A stretch of 9,015 nt of DNA from the NCBI GenBank assembly GCA_002862265.1, contig PKCQ01000458.1, forward strand, positions 1 through 9,015, read 5' to 3'. The notes below the pieces were generated by a model. That model was not told where the DNA came from, ran no database searches, and saw only the letters and a program-made list of their open reading frames with translations. The position numbers were made by a program, and so were the translations under genes. Source of the stretch: Planctomycetaceae bacterium. Lineage in GTDB: Bacteria > Planctomycetota > Planctomycetia > Pirellulales > Pirellulaceae. This document shows, one piece after another, positions 1-6,990 of the stretch (the stretch's first letter is position 1; the number at the start of each line of letters is the position of its first letter).

Positions 1-37
1 TTTCGTAGTCACTGTCCGAAGAAGCAATCGTAGATGA
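1..37 (+). other. possible 3' end of an upstream gene
   Basis: Two + frames are open from the window edge into this stretch. One ends at TAG 31-33, directly before the DUF58 start. The other ends at TGA 35-37 and would share ATGA with the DUF58 start codon, the classic four-base overlap of translationally coupled genes. The third frame stops at 6-8. DUF58 genes usually follow a MoxR-type AAA+ ATPase gene, so such a tail is expected here. Only 10-11 codons are visible and neither peptide is recognisable, so identity and frame are undecided. Confidence 0.3.
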
Positions 38-1521
38 ACGAATCCGCCGCGCAATCGACTTTCTCGCTCGCCGACTGGTGGATTACGCCGTGGACGATGT
101 TCTTCCTGTTCTTGCTTCCGCTCTTGATGCTGATGCGGTTTGGGAAGACATATCCGAGTGGCCGCAGCATCGTGTTGACTTCGATCGTCGTTGCCAACGG
201 GATAGTGATTCTGTGGGTTGACTGGTGGTGGATGGTTGTTTCGATCACGTCCGCCGTTTTGGCTCTGATTGCAACAGTTGATCTACTTACTATTCCTTCG
301 ACCAAGGGAATTCAGGTCAAGCGGCAGATGGCGCGAGTCGCGTCCTTGGGGAATTCGCATCCAGCCGAGCTAATCATTGATTCCCGCGTGCAGCCGAATT
401 TATTGCATCGATATGCACAAAGGGTGCTGAGGGGATTATTTGTTGGCAAGGTTGGTGTGCGAGCCAAACTACGTCTTGCTGAGGATGCTAGTGACGGCTT
501 GAAGGTCGAGCCGGCGGTGCACGAGATTGACTTGTTGGACTCAAAGCGAATTGCGGTTCACCACCATATTACTCCTCACCGTCGCGGCGCATTTGAGCTG
601 GAGTACGCGTACGCAGAACTGTCGAGTTTGTTTGGTTTGTGGTGCCACCAGCATGAGTTCCGTAGCAGGAGTACTTTGCACGTTTATCCAGACATCAAGC
701 AGATCGGCAAGTATGCACTGTTGGCTCGCACTAATCGTTTGACGCAGATTGGTGTGAGGCGGACACGAAAAGCTGGACAAGATAATGACTTTGAGCGACT
801 GCGTGACTATTCGCAAGATGATAATTATAAACACATTGACTGGAGAAGCACGGCCCGGCGGCAGAAGCTGACGGTCCGCCAATTCCAGACGGACCAGAGT
901 CAGCGGGTCATCTTTATGTTGGATTGTGGGCGGATGATGACCAACGAGTACAATGGGCTGAGCTTACTCGACTATGCTTTGAATTCTGTTTTGATGCTTA
1001 GCTATGTAGCGCTAGACCAAGGTGATTCGGTCGGCGTGGTGTCCTTTTCAGATCAAGTTCACACCTTCGTCCCGCCAGCTAGTGGACGTCGCCAAATGAA
1101 CCGGATTTTGCATGCCGGATTTGATCAATTCCCGCAGCTAAAACAGTCTCGATTTGACGAAGCTTTTCTGTATCTTTCGAAGCATTGCCGCCGTCGATCC
1201 TTGGTCGTCCTGGTTACGAATGTAATAGATCAAGTAAATGGGGATCAGATAAAAAATTACATGAGGAATCTGATTGGTTGTCATCTTCCATTGCTGGTAT
1301 TGCTGCGTGATCACCGCATTTTTCAGGCAGCCGACAACCCCGCGCCAGACCCTCGAGTGCTTTATCGCAGTGCGGCTGCAGCAGATTTACTGGTATGGCG
1401 AAACCAAGTGATTCGCCAGATGAAGACGAATGGCTCGCTTGCATTGGACGTTTTTCCTGAAGAAATGACCACACCGCTGGTCAATCAATATTTGGAAGTG
1501 AAAGCTCGCCATCTTCTTTGA
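34..1521 (+). CDS. membrane-anchored DUF58 (vWA-like) protein
   Basis: DUF58 (PF01882) proteins have a vWA-like fold and usually work with a MoxR AAA+ ATPase in envelope-linked complexes; the exact role is unknown. The family signature is clear: D250-N-D-F-E-R-L-R-D-Y, then H267-I-D-W-R and A274-R-R with L279-T-V-R-Q-F, followed by the first vWA strand ending in L296-D-C-G-R-M-M302. The later segment VVSFSDQVHTFVPP also fits a vWA fold. Three hydrophobic stretches (about residues 20-34, 45-62 and 65-82) predict an N-terminal membrane anchor with the DUF58 domain on one side. ATG 34 is the first possible start, because an in-frame TAG lies directly before it; no Shine-Dalgarno is evident. At 495 residues it is long for the family because of the anchor. 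The canonical MIDAS D-x-S-x-S reads D-C-G-R-M, so metal binding at that site is probably lost or altered. Family assignment is firm; cellular role is not. Confidence 0.93.
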   Translation: MNESAAQSTFSLADWWITPWTMFFLFLLPLLMLMRFGKTYPSGRSIVLTSIVVANGIVILWVDWWWMVVSITSAVLALIATVDLLTIPSTKGIQVKRQMARVASLGNSHPAELIIDSRVQPNLLHRYAQRVLRGLFVGKVGVRAKLRLAEDASDGLKVEPAVHEIDLLDSKRIAVHHHITPHRRGAFELEYAYAELSSLFGLWCHQHEFRSRSTLHVYPDIKQIGKYALLARTNRLTQIGVRRTRKAGQDNDFERLRDYSQDDNYKHIDWRSTARRQKLTVRQFQTDQSQRVIFMLDCGRMMTNEYNGLSLLDYALNSVLMLSYVALDQGDSVGVVSFSDQVHTFVPPASGRRQMNRILHAGFDQFPQLKQSRFDEAFLYLSKHCRRRSLVVLVTNVIDQVNGDQIKNYMRNLIGCHLPLLVLLRDHRIFQAADNPAPDPRVLYRSAAAADLLVWRNQVIRQMKTNGSLALDVFPEEMTTPLVNQYLEVKARHLL

Positions 1522-1533
1522 GTCATTTTTTGA

Positions 1534-1635
1534 GGCTCCATACTCTTCAATGCTAGCTTTCTTGTTGCTGTGGGCTTGGGAATGCTGGCGATCAATCTCG
1601 TCTACTGGCTGAGCGTATTTTTTGGTACTTCCTGA
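1534..1635 (+). other. short hydrophobic reading frame, possible mini-gene or remnant
   Basis: After TGA 1531-1533 this frame is open for 33 codons to TGA 1633-1635. It encodes a stretch that looks like one transmembrane helix (FLVAVGLGMLAINLVYWL) with a short polar end. The only usual start codons in frame are GTG 1570, TTG 1576 and ATG 1582, which would cut the helix to 17-21 residues, and none has a ribosome binding site. ATG 1550 lies in another frame and gives a different 20-residue hydrophobic peptide. It could be a tiny membrane protein, the decayed end of a gene, or chance in T-rich DNA. I do not recognise it. Confidence 0.2.
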
Positions 1636-1647
1636 GCGTGGAAGTCT

Positions 1648-1698
1648 GCTGATTTGTGATTTAGCAGTTCCCATCGACGACGAAGAACCAAAATCAGC
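1648..1698. repeat. short inverted repeat before the large secreted-protein gene
   Basis: GCTGATTT at 1648-1655 is matched by its exact reverse complement AAATCAGC at 1691-1698, with 35 bases between. It lies 28 bases before the start of the large gene, where an operator or RNA structure could act. Arms of eight bases with such a spacer can arise by chance, and no flanking promoter elements or T-run support a specific function. Confidence 0.2.
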
Positions 1699-1725
1699 TA
1701 CTGTGCCGGTCTAGCTTGCACGCTC

Positions 1726-4700
1726 ATGGAATCACGAATATCCAAGTCAGTCCACGACGCGATCTCGGCCGTTGAGAGCAGTTCGCAAGGATTGCTTAGA
1801 GGGTTTGATACGCGCTGGTTTTCTGCTGTCATATTTTGCTTTGTAGTCTTCTTCGTTGATGCGGCCTGCCTTACGCCGTCCGTTTGCTTTGCACAATCGG
1901 TAGGCGCAGCAATCGAGTCCGACCCACGGGTGCAATTCGAAGGTCAATTTCGGATTACCTGGGGTGGAGCAACGGCTCGACAGTTCAGGGGGAGTATCAG
2001 TCTTGATAGCGGTCAGATTGATGTCGTGCAGAACCTAAGTCTGCAGCCTGATGCAATGGGTACGATTTTGCCATCTGGCACTGGGCAGCTTAAGATCCAG
2101 CCGCACAGTAAAGCAACTTTTGGTGGTGTTGTGGTTCGGGCAGAGTGTCCCTTGGATGCGAAGGTGAGCATTGAGATCAGGAATCCGTCTGCGGCACCGT
2201 TTAGGCGAGTATTCTCCGTCAACGACTTGCTCAAGAAAACGCATATTGAAGCTATCGACGAGTTAGGTAACCGTCTCGCTTTAGAAAGACCTGTGGAAGA
2301 TCAGCTACAGATTCGCACCAGTAGTAGAAATGCGGTGCTCGACACGCTTGATATCTGGCCTGCTTCGATACGCGGAAACTTTACGACTCTGACTCCTGGA
2401 AAGCACCGACTTCGGATTCGTCGCAAAGGCGTACTTCCAGAGCGGCCAGTGGAGTTAATCCACGAGGCGGTAGTCGAGGTGGATGAGCTTGGGAGTTTTG
2501 GTGATGTTCCATTCCAATTGGTCGTCCCGGATCTAGAGGGCGTATATGAGCTCGAACTCTGCATAGTTCCAGAGCGATCGTACTTGGCTTCATTTCTTCC
2601 AGCGGACGACCAGGTGTTGCGGCGTTATGAGTTTGTAGCGATCGATCCAGCAGAGCGTCATTCAAGTAAACTAATCTGGAAAGAGGTGCAACAGATTCAA
2701 GCAATCGACGCGGCGAACCCAGGGTTTCTGGCGTGGATTTCACCTTATTTCGGACCACAGAGTATTCCTGAAACTGTCAAACGCGTCGCGCCGCTTTCGA
2801 GCATACTTGATGCCGTACTTTCCCACGGCGAACTGGATGAGCGTGAATTGCAGTTGCCGAACTCGGGCGGCAGGAAGTGTTTAGTGCTCGGCCCCGAATC
2901 CTGGCTAGCTGTTCCTCTGACTGAGCTGGAGCCTGGCCAACCACATCGCTTGCGGATTCGCACGCCCGTTGATTGGCCCAACGCTGTGATCGCAAGTATC
3001 AAGCCGTTGGGAATGGCCGGAGAGGTCTCTGAGTTTGCGACTTTGGGAAGCGACTACAAAATTGAGACTTCCACGCGAGAGCTGCTCCGGCATTCGGCTT
3101 TGCAGCCTAAAGAGCAAACCGGTTTGCGAAGCACCGAGGTTGTATTCTGGCCCGCTTCAGAGCATAGCTTGCTTTTGCTAAGCAATCCATCCTCGGAAAG
3201 ACTCGCCAGCGTACTCGACATTGCTGTTGATGCCTCGAGTTGGGAGCCGGGCGAAATCGCAGAGGTTGCCGCGAATCCAAGCGTCTCTGCGGAACCGGAG
3301 CGGCTGACCGGAGTCTATCTCGACAAGCCACTTTTGGGAGTATGGCTTGGCACAAAGCGTATTCGTGATCCGGGGACAGATCGCTGGCTCGAGAATTGGA
3401 GCACGTGGCATCTCGCCTGCACTCGGATGATGCACTACTTAGATCTGCTGGAAGCCAATTTACTGGTCATGAAAGTCCAAGCAGATGGTGGAGCTATTTT
3501 TCCGAGTCGCAGTTTGCAACCTTCTCCACGGTACGACAACGGCACATTCTTTTCCGATGGTCGCAATGCGGGTATCAAGGATGGTGTGGCGCTGCTCTTT
3601 AAACATATGGAACGGAGTAATCGGAAGCTGGTTCTAGCACTCGACCTCGACAGCAAGCTGCCTGGAGTTGAGTTACAGGCTCAGGGAACTACAGAGTTTC
3701 ACCAGCGACGGCTGGCCCACGACTCGCAAACACGCAGATCGACGCAGTACCGATACGATCCGTTGCATCCTGAAGTTCAAGCGGAGATAGAGCGGATTAT
3801 TCGTGAGATTGTCAGTTCCTATGGGGATACCAAGGCATTTGGTGGTGTACAGCTTCAGCTATCTGAAAAATCGGTCCTGCTCTTTAAGGGGGATCTATGG
3901 TTGCCGTCCGATAGGACCATAAGGCAGTTCGAGTCCAGCATGAACATCACTGTGCCAAAAGAGTCATCGGCATTTAGGGAGTTCCTTAAAACTAAAGACG
4001 GTCAGAAGTATCTGAAGTGGCGTGGCGAGAGACTGTCTTCCTTTCTGGCTCGGTTGGGCGGGATAGTTGCAAGGGAGGAAATTGGACAGGTCGCTGGGAC
4101 TGAATCTTCCGACAGGTCGCGTCTGTATCTGCACGCAGGTAGTCTCTGGAATCAAACGCCGCGCGAGTCCGACTTTCTGAATCCGAAGACGATTTCCAGG
4201 ATTCCACAAGAATTCTTGCTCACCTTCGGGTTGGATTTAGACAGCTTGAGTGAATCCGACAAAGTCATCTTTGTCCAAAGTGAAGTAGAGGTCTCTGAGA
4301 GCGTCGATGCGGATGAATGGGTACGTCAGATTTCTCGGCGTATCGGCTTAAAGTTCAAAACGGACCAGAGCCGTGCTGCCGCATCTGTTCTCTCGCAAAC
4401 ACCATCAACGCACCGCATTTCTGGTCTAGATGTTCTGAGTGAAGCTACTGGGCAGGAGTTTTCAGATGTGGTCTACCCGATTCGCATCGAGTCACAATCT
4501 TTTTTGAATAAAGCTTTGCTTCAGCAAGCGCTTCAGCAAGAGCTTAGTTTTGTGGCATTGGGAGCTTGGTTGCCAGTCGGCGCTGAGCTGTCGGAGCTGA
4601 AAGCAAACCTGACAACACTTCGTACTTTGCCAGTAGCTCAGTTTCAGGATGTGCCGCTCTCGCAGGCAAACAGTTCAGGACTTGTTAGGGTGCGTCATGC

Positions 4701-5820
4701 GGTTCTTGGTGAGGAAAGCTATGTCCAAATCGTGAACGCGACTCCGTGGACCGAGGAGGTAAGTTTGACTTTTGCAGGCGGCAGCGATGATCTCTTCTGC
4801 GAGGTATTAGGCGATGTGGACCTTACTGTGGAAAAAGAAGTATCGGGGAGGAGACAGGTTTGGAAAGTCCAGGTCCCGGGGAATCGTATCGTTGGATTAC
4901 AGCTTAGCCAGAAGCTCGTTGTTTCAAGTGCCTCACGAAGCTGTTCAGGCAATATTTCTACGGTGATCGCAGATGAACTTTCGGTGTTGGAAGCGATTCT
5001 CTCTGCTTCTGCAGATCCGACTCGGCAAGAAATCGCCGCCGATATCTCTGGTGATTTTGAGCAGTCGACGAAGGTTGGCCTACCATCTGGTTGGAGCTCC
5101 TCGGAAATGCCCGGTGTAATGGTTCGAGCTTCCACTCACCTTCCACATTCGGGCCGACAGAGTTTAGAGATCGCTAGTTCCAACAAGGGGAAGACGCGTA
5201 CTTGGTTACACAGCCCCAATATTCCAATTCCTGTTACCGGTCGGTTGACCATTCAAGCTTGGCTGCGAAGTCCTGCAGATAGATCAAGTACTCTGGCGCG
5301 AGTTGCTCTGGTTGGGAGAGCCATCAACGGGGATCGATTCGAACGCAGTATGCTGGTGGGCTCCAAGGTTGACCCCTCGCAGCAGATTCCGAATGACTGG
5401 GGGACTCGACCTTTCACGCTCGATGTTGGTGACATTCCAGTGGACGAGCTAGAGTCTCTCTATGTGTCCATCGAACTGGTAGGAGAAGGGCGCTTGTGGG
5501 TTGATGACGTTAAGGTGCTCCGATGCTGGTTGCATCCCAATGAGCGTACTTTTCTGCAAGGTCGATTGTTGGTCGCGAAACGAGCTCTAAAGGCGGGTGA
5601 TCCAGCTGCAGCCGAGCAGTTGCTGGATGGGCCTTGGGCTCGGTACCTAAGGAGGGTTCATCCAGATATGCAGGAAAATAAAGGACGAGTTGCACAGGCA
5701 ACTCCGCTAGGTTTACCGATCGAAGGTTCGGCCCATTCTGCGGATCAGACCAATTGGAATGCAAGCCCGAGTATTTTCGAAAACATTCGCGATTCGATGC
5801 TGCAGCGATGGATTCGCTAG
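1726..5820 (+). CDS. large exported protein with GHL10-like TIM barrel and C-terminal CBM-like module
   Basis: A 1364-residue exported protein, probably acting on or binding polysaccharide outside the cytoplasm; no substrate can be assigned. Residues 31-44 (WFSAVIFCFVVFFV) form a signal-peptide core with likely cleavage after V53-C-F-A56; there is no canonical lipobox. Residues about 60-520 look beta-rich and match no domain I know. Residues about 525-880 resemble the barrel of GHL10/family-10-type glycosyl hydrolases: LLGVWLG near 536, L575-E-A-N-L-L-V-M-K, Y677-D-P-L-H-P-E-V followed by an I-x-R-E-I helix, and G706-G-V-Q-L-Q-L at the strand that normally carries acidic residues. Residues about 966-1060 suggest a beta-sandwich. 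Residues about 1106-1265 resemble a CBM4/9-like jelly roll ending in G-R-L-W-V-D-D-V. The tail is helical and polar. ATG 1726 gives an unusually long 30-residue n-region; TTG 1792 would give a conventional one. No Shine-Dalgarno is seen. The dehydrogenase gene follows after 48 bases. Coding and export are firm, barrel moderate, catalytic activity doubtful. Confidence 0.85.
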   Translation: MESRISKSVHDAISAVESSSQGLLRGFDTRWFSAVIFCFVVFFVDAACLTPSVCFAQSVGAAIESDPRVQFEGQFRITWGGATARQFRGSISLDSGQIDVVQNLSLQPDAMGTILPSGTGQLKIQPHSKATFGGVVVRAECPLDAKVSIEIRNPSAAPFRRVFSVNDLLKKTHIEAIDELGNRLALERPVEDQLQIRTSSRNAVLDTLDIWPASIRGNFTTLTPGKHRLRIRRKGVLPERPVELIHEAVVEVDELGSFGDVPFQLVVPDLEGVYELELCIVPERSYLASFLPADDQVLRRYEFVAIDPAERHSSKLIWKEVQQIQAIDAANPGFLAWISPYFGPQSIPETVKRVAPLSSILDAVLSHGELDERELQLPNSGGRKCLVLGPESWLAVPLTELEPGQPHRLRIRTPVDWPNAVIASIKPLGMAGEVSEFATLGSDYKIETSTRELLRHSALQPKEQTGLRSTEVVFWPASEHSLLLLSNPSSERLASVLDIAVDASSWEPGEIAEVAANPSVSAEPERLTGVYLDKPLLGVWLGTKRIRDPGTDRWLENWSTWHLACTRMMHYLDLLEANLLVMKVQADGGAIFPSRSLQPSPRYDNGTFFSDGRNAGIKDGVALLFKHMERSNRKLVLALDLDSKLPGVELQAQGTTEFHQRRLAHDSQTRRSTQYRYDPLHPEVQAEIERIIREIVSSYGDTKAFGGVQLQLSEKSVLLFKGDLWLPSDRTIRQFESSMNITVPKESSAFREFLKTKDGQKYLKWRGERLSSFLARLGGIVAREEIGQVAGTESSDRSRLYLHAGSLWNQTPRESDFLNPKTISRIPQEFLLTFGLDLDSLSESDKVIFVQSEVEVSESVDADEWVRQISRRIGLKFKTDQSRAAASVLSQTPSTHRISGLDVLSEATGQEFSDVVYPIRIESQSFLNKALLQQALQQELSFVALGAWLPVGAELSELKANLTTLRTLPVAQFQDVPLSQANSSGLVRVRHAVLGEESYVQIVNATPWTEEVSLTFAGGSDDLFCEVLGDVDLTVEKEVSGRRQVWKVQVPGNRIVGLQLSQKLVVSSASRSCSGNISTVIADELSVLEAILSASADPTRQEIAADISGDFEQSTKVGLPSGWSSSEMPGVMVRASTHLPHSGRQSLEIASSNKGKTRTWLHSPNIPIPVTGRLTIQAWLRSPADRSSTLARVALVGRAINGDRFERSMLVGSKVDPSQQIPNDWGTRPFTLDVGDIPVDELESLYVSIELVGEGRLWVDDVKVLRCWLHPNERTFLQGRLLVAKRALKAGDPAAAEQLLDGPWARYLRRVHPDMQENKGRVAQATPLGLPIEGSAHSADQTNWNASPSIFENIRDSMLQRWIR

Positions 5821-5868
5821 TCTTTGTGCGAACTAGAAATCTCTGAAATAGAACTTACGACGAACCCT

Positions 5869-6843
5869 ATGCGTGCACTCAGGTTGGAAACGGACGGACT
5901 CACGCTTCACACTGATCGGGAGATTCCAAAGCTAGAAGAAGGCGAAGCGTTGGTCCATGTTCACCTGGCAGGAGTTTGTTCTACCGACCTGGAGATTGCC
6001 AAGGGGTATTTCGGCTTCCAGGGCACTCTAGGGCATGAGTTTGTTGGTACTGTTGAGCAGGTAAAGTCGTCGGATTCTGAGTCCCAGACTTGGATAGGAA
6101 AACGTGTCGTTGCTTCAATTAATTTTGCCAACCGGCTGTCGCCCGAGTACGCAACTTTCGGGTTGGAACATCATCCTCGGCGCCGCGTGCTTGGGATTCT
6201 CAAATGGGATGGAGCAATGGCGGACTTCGTTCGTGTACCGATTGATAATTTGTACGAAGTCCCGGATGAAGTGTCTGATCGACAAGCTGTTTTCACGGAA
6301 CCCCTTGCCGCAGCCTTAAGGATTCCGCAACAACTCACCCTTAATCCGAACTGCCGTATTTGCGTCATTGGTCCTGGCCGATTAGGCATGTTGATCGCTC
6401 GTGTTCTGGAAAGAGCCGGTTGTAGTGTCACTGTGGTTGGACGTTCAGAGCGGTCGATGCAACTCGCCAGGAAATGGCGTATTGCGACAGGCAGAGCTCA
6501 TGATTTTGAAAACAGTAGTTTTGACATCGTGGTGGACGCAACGGGGAACGCGCAGGGGCTGGCTGAGGCAGTTCGTCTCACCAGGCCGCTCGGTCAATTG
6601 GTGTTAAAAAGTACTTTTGAGAAGCAAGGGCAGACCGACTTAACCAAAGTCGTCGTTGATGAGATACAGATTGTCGGGTCACGCTGTGGGCCCTTTTCAG
6701 CTGCCATTCGAATGTTAAAGTCCGGCGATCTTTGCACGGAAGAATTGATCGATGGTGAATACAATATCGAGCAGGCGATTGAGGCTTTTAAGTTTGCTGC
6801 TCAACCCTCAATCCGCAAAGTCCTTCTGAGCTTCGATTCATGA
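5869..6843 (+). CDS. zinc-type MDR alcohol dehydrogenase-like oxidoreductase
   Basis: A cytoplasmic medium-chain dehydrogenase/reductase of the threonine dehydrogenase/alcohol dehydrogenase type, expected to oxidise an alcohol or reduce a carbonyl with a nicotinamide cofactor; substrate unknown. The N-terminal GroES-like domain carries G35-V-C-S-T-D, with C37 as zinc ligand, and G55-H-E-F-V-G, with H56 and E57. T143-E-P-L-A-A-A-L offers E144 as a further ligand. The Rossmann domain begins with V166-I-G-P-G-R-L-G. The second strand ends in V-V-G-R-S rather than an acidic residue, which leans towards NADP(H). The lobe about 84-110, where relatives carry four structural-zinc cysteines, contains no cysteine. 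ATG 5869 is chosen because M-R-A-L-R-L is where the family begins; TTG 5824 would add 15 unrelated residues right after the upstream stop. Length 324 fits the family. The 48-base gap suggests co-transcription with the secreted-protein gene; no clear Shine-Dalgarno. Confidence 0.92.
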   Translation: MRALRLETDGLTLHTDREIPKLEEGEALVHVHLAGVCSTDLEIAKGYFGFQGTLGHEFVGTVEQVKSSDSESQTWIGKRVVASINFANRLSPEYATFGLEHHPRRRVLGILKWDGAMADFVRVPIDNLYEVPDEVSDRQAVFTEPLAAALRIPQQLTLNPNCRICVIGPGRLGMLIARVLERAGCSVTVVGRSERSMQLARKWRIATGRAHDFENSSFDIVVDATGNAQGLAEAVRLTRPLGQLVLKSTFEKQGQTDLTKVVVDEIQIVGSRCGPFSAAIRMLKSGDLCTEELIDGEYNIEQAIEAFKFAAQPSIRKVLLSFDS

Positions 6844-6882
6844 GAAAACATCTTCGGCACAGTCTTTTCAAAGCCTGCATGA

Positions 6883-6939
6883 GGTTTCTCAGGTAACAAG
6901 GCTACGGTCTACCTGAAAAACTGGGACTAGTTCTTCAGG
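6883..6939 (+). promoter_or_regulatory. overlapping alternative hairpins in the transporter leader
   Basis: Three segments can pair in two exclusive ways. Segment A (6883-6895) pairs with B (6910-6922) over 13 positions with one C-A mismatch and one G-U, around a 14-base loop. B (from 6912) also pairs with C (6929-6939) over 11 positions with one A-C mismatch, around a six-base loop. A and C are imperfect direct copies (8 of 11 match). Neither hairpin is followed by a U-run, so this is not a plain intrinsic terminator. The element ends about 50 bases before the proposed transporter start and could be a leader switch, a processing site between messages, or a small dispersed repeat. The pairing is seen directly; any function is inferred. 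Confidence 0.4.
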
Positions 6940-6990
6940 GAACTTCCTCGCACACATTGATTCACATCCTCGCGCTTTGCGAACAACGCT

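Noticed and set aside
1500..1561. GAAAGCT (1500-1506) and AGCTTTC (1555-1561) with TTTTTT between, as a terminator after the DUF58 gene
   Set aside because: The T-run at 1526-1531 lies in the 48-base spacer, not after a stem, so it does not form an intrinsic terminator.
1636..1725. Sigma-70-like promoter ahead of the large secreted-protein gene
   Set aside because: No pair of -35 and -10 elements with acceptable spacing could be picked out; planctomycete promoter consensus is not certain enough to force one.
880..4375. An 11-base match (ACGGACCAGAG) shared by the DUF58 and large secreted-protein genes, both coding T-D-Q-S
   Set aside because: One short match over several kilobases with no similarity around it is expected by chance.
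4518..4540. GCTTCAGCAAG occurring twice with a 12-base period
   Set aside because: It encodes L-Q-Q-A-L-Q-Q in a helical segment; two copies inside a gene are explained by coding and do not form an array.
4719..5135. 138-codon open frame on the minus strand inside the large secreted-protein gene
   Set aside because: It lies wholly inside a well-supported + strand gene, shows no recognisable motif, and its composition is that of an antisense shadow.
6893..6901. GTAACAAGG, identical to a universally conserved 9-mer near the 3' end of 16S rRNA
   Set aside because: The flanking bases diverge and there is no other rRNA sequence nearby; the match is short and falls in the hairpin region by chance.
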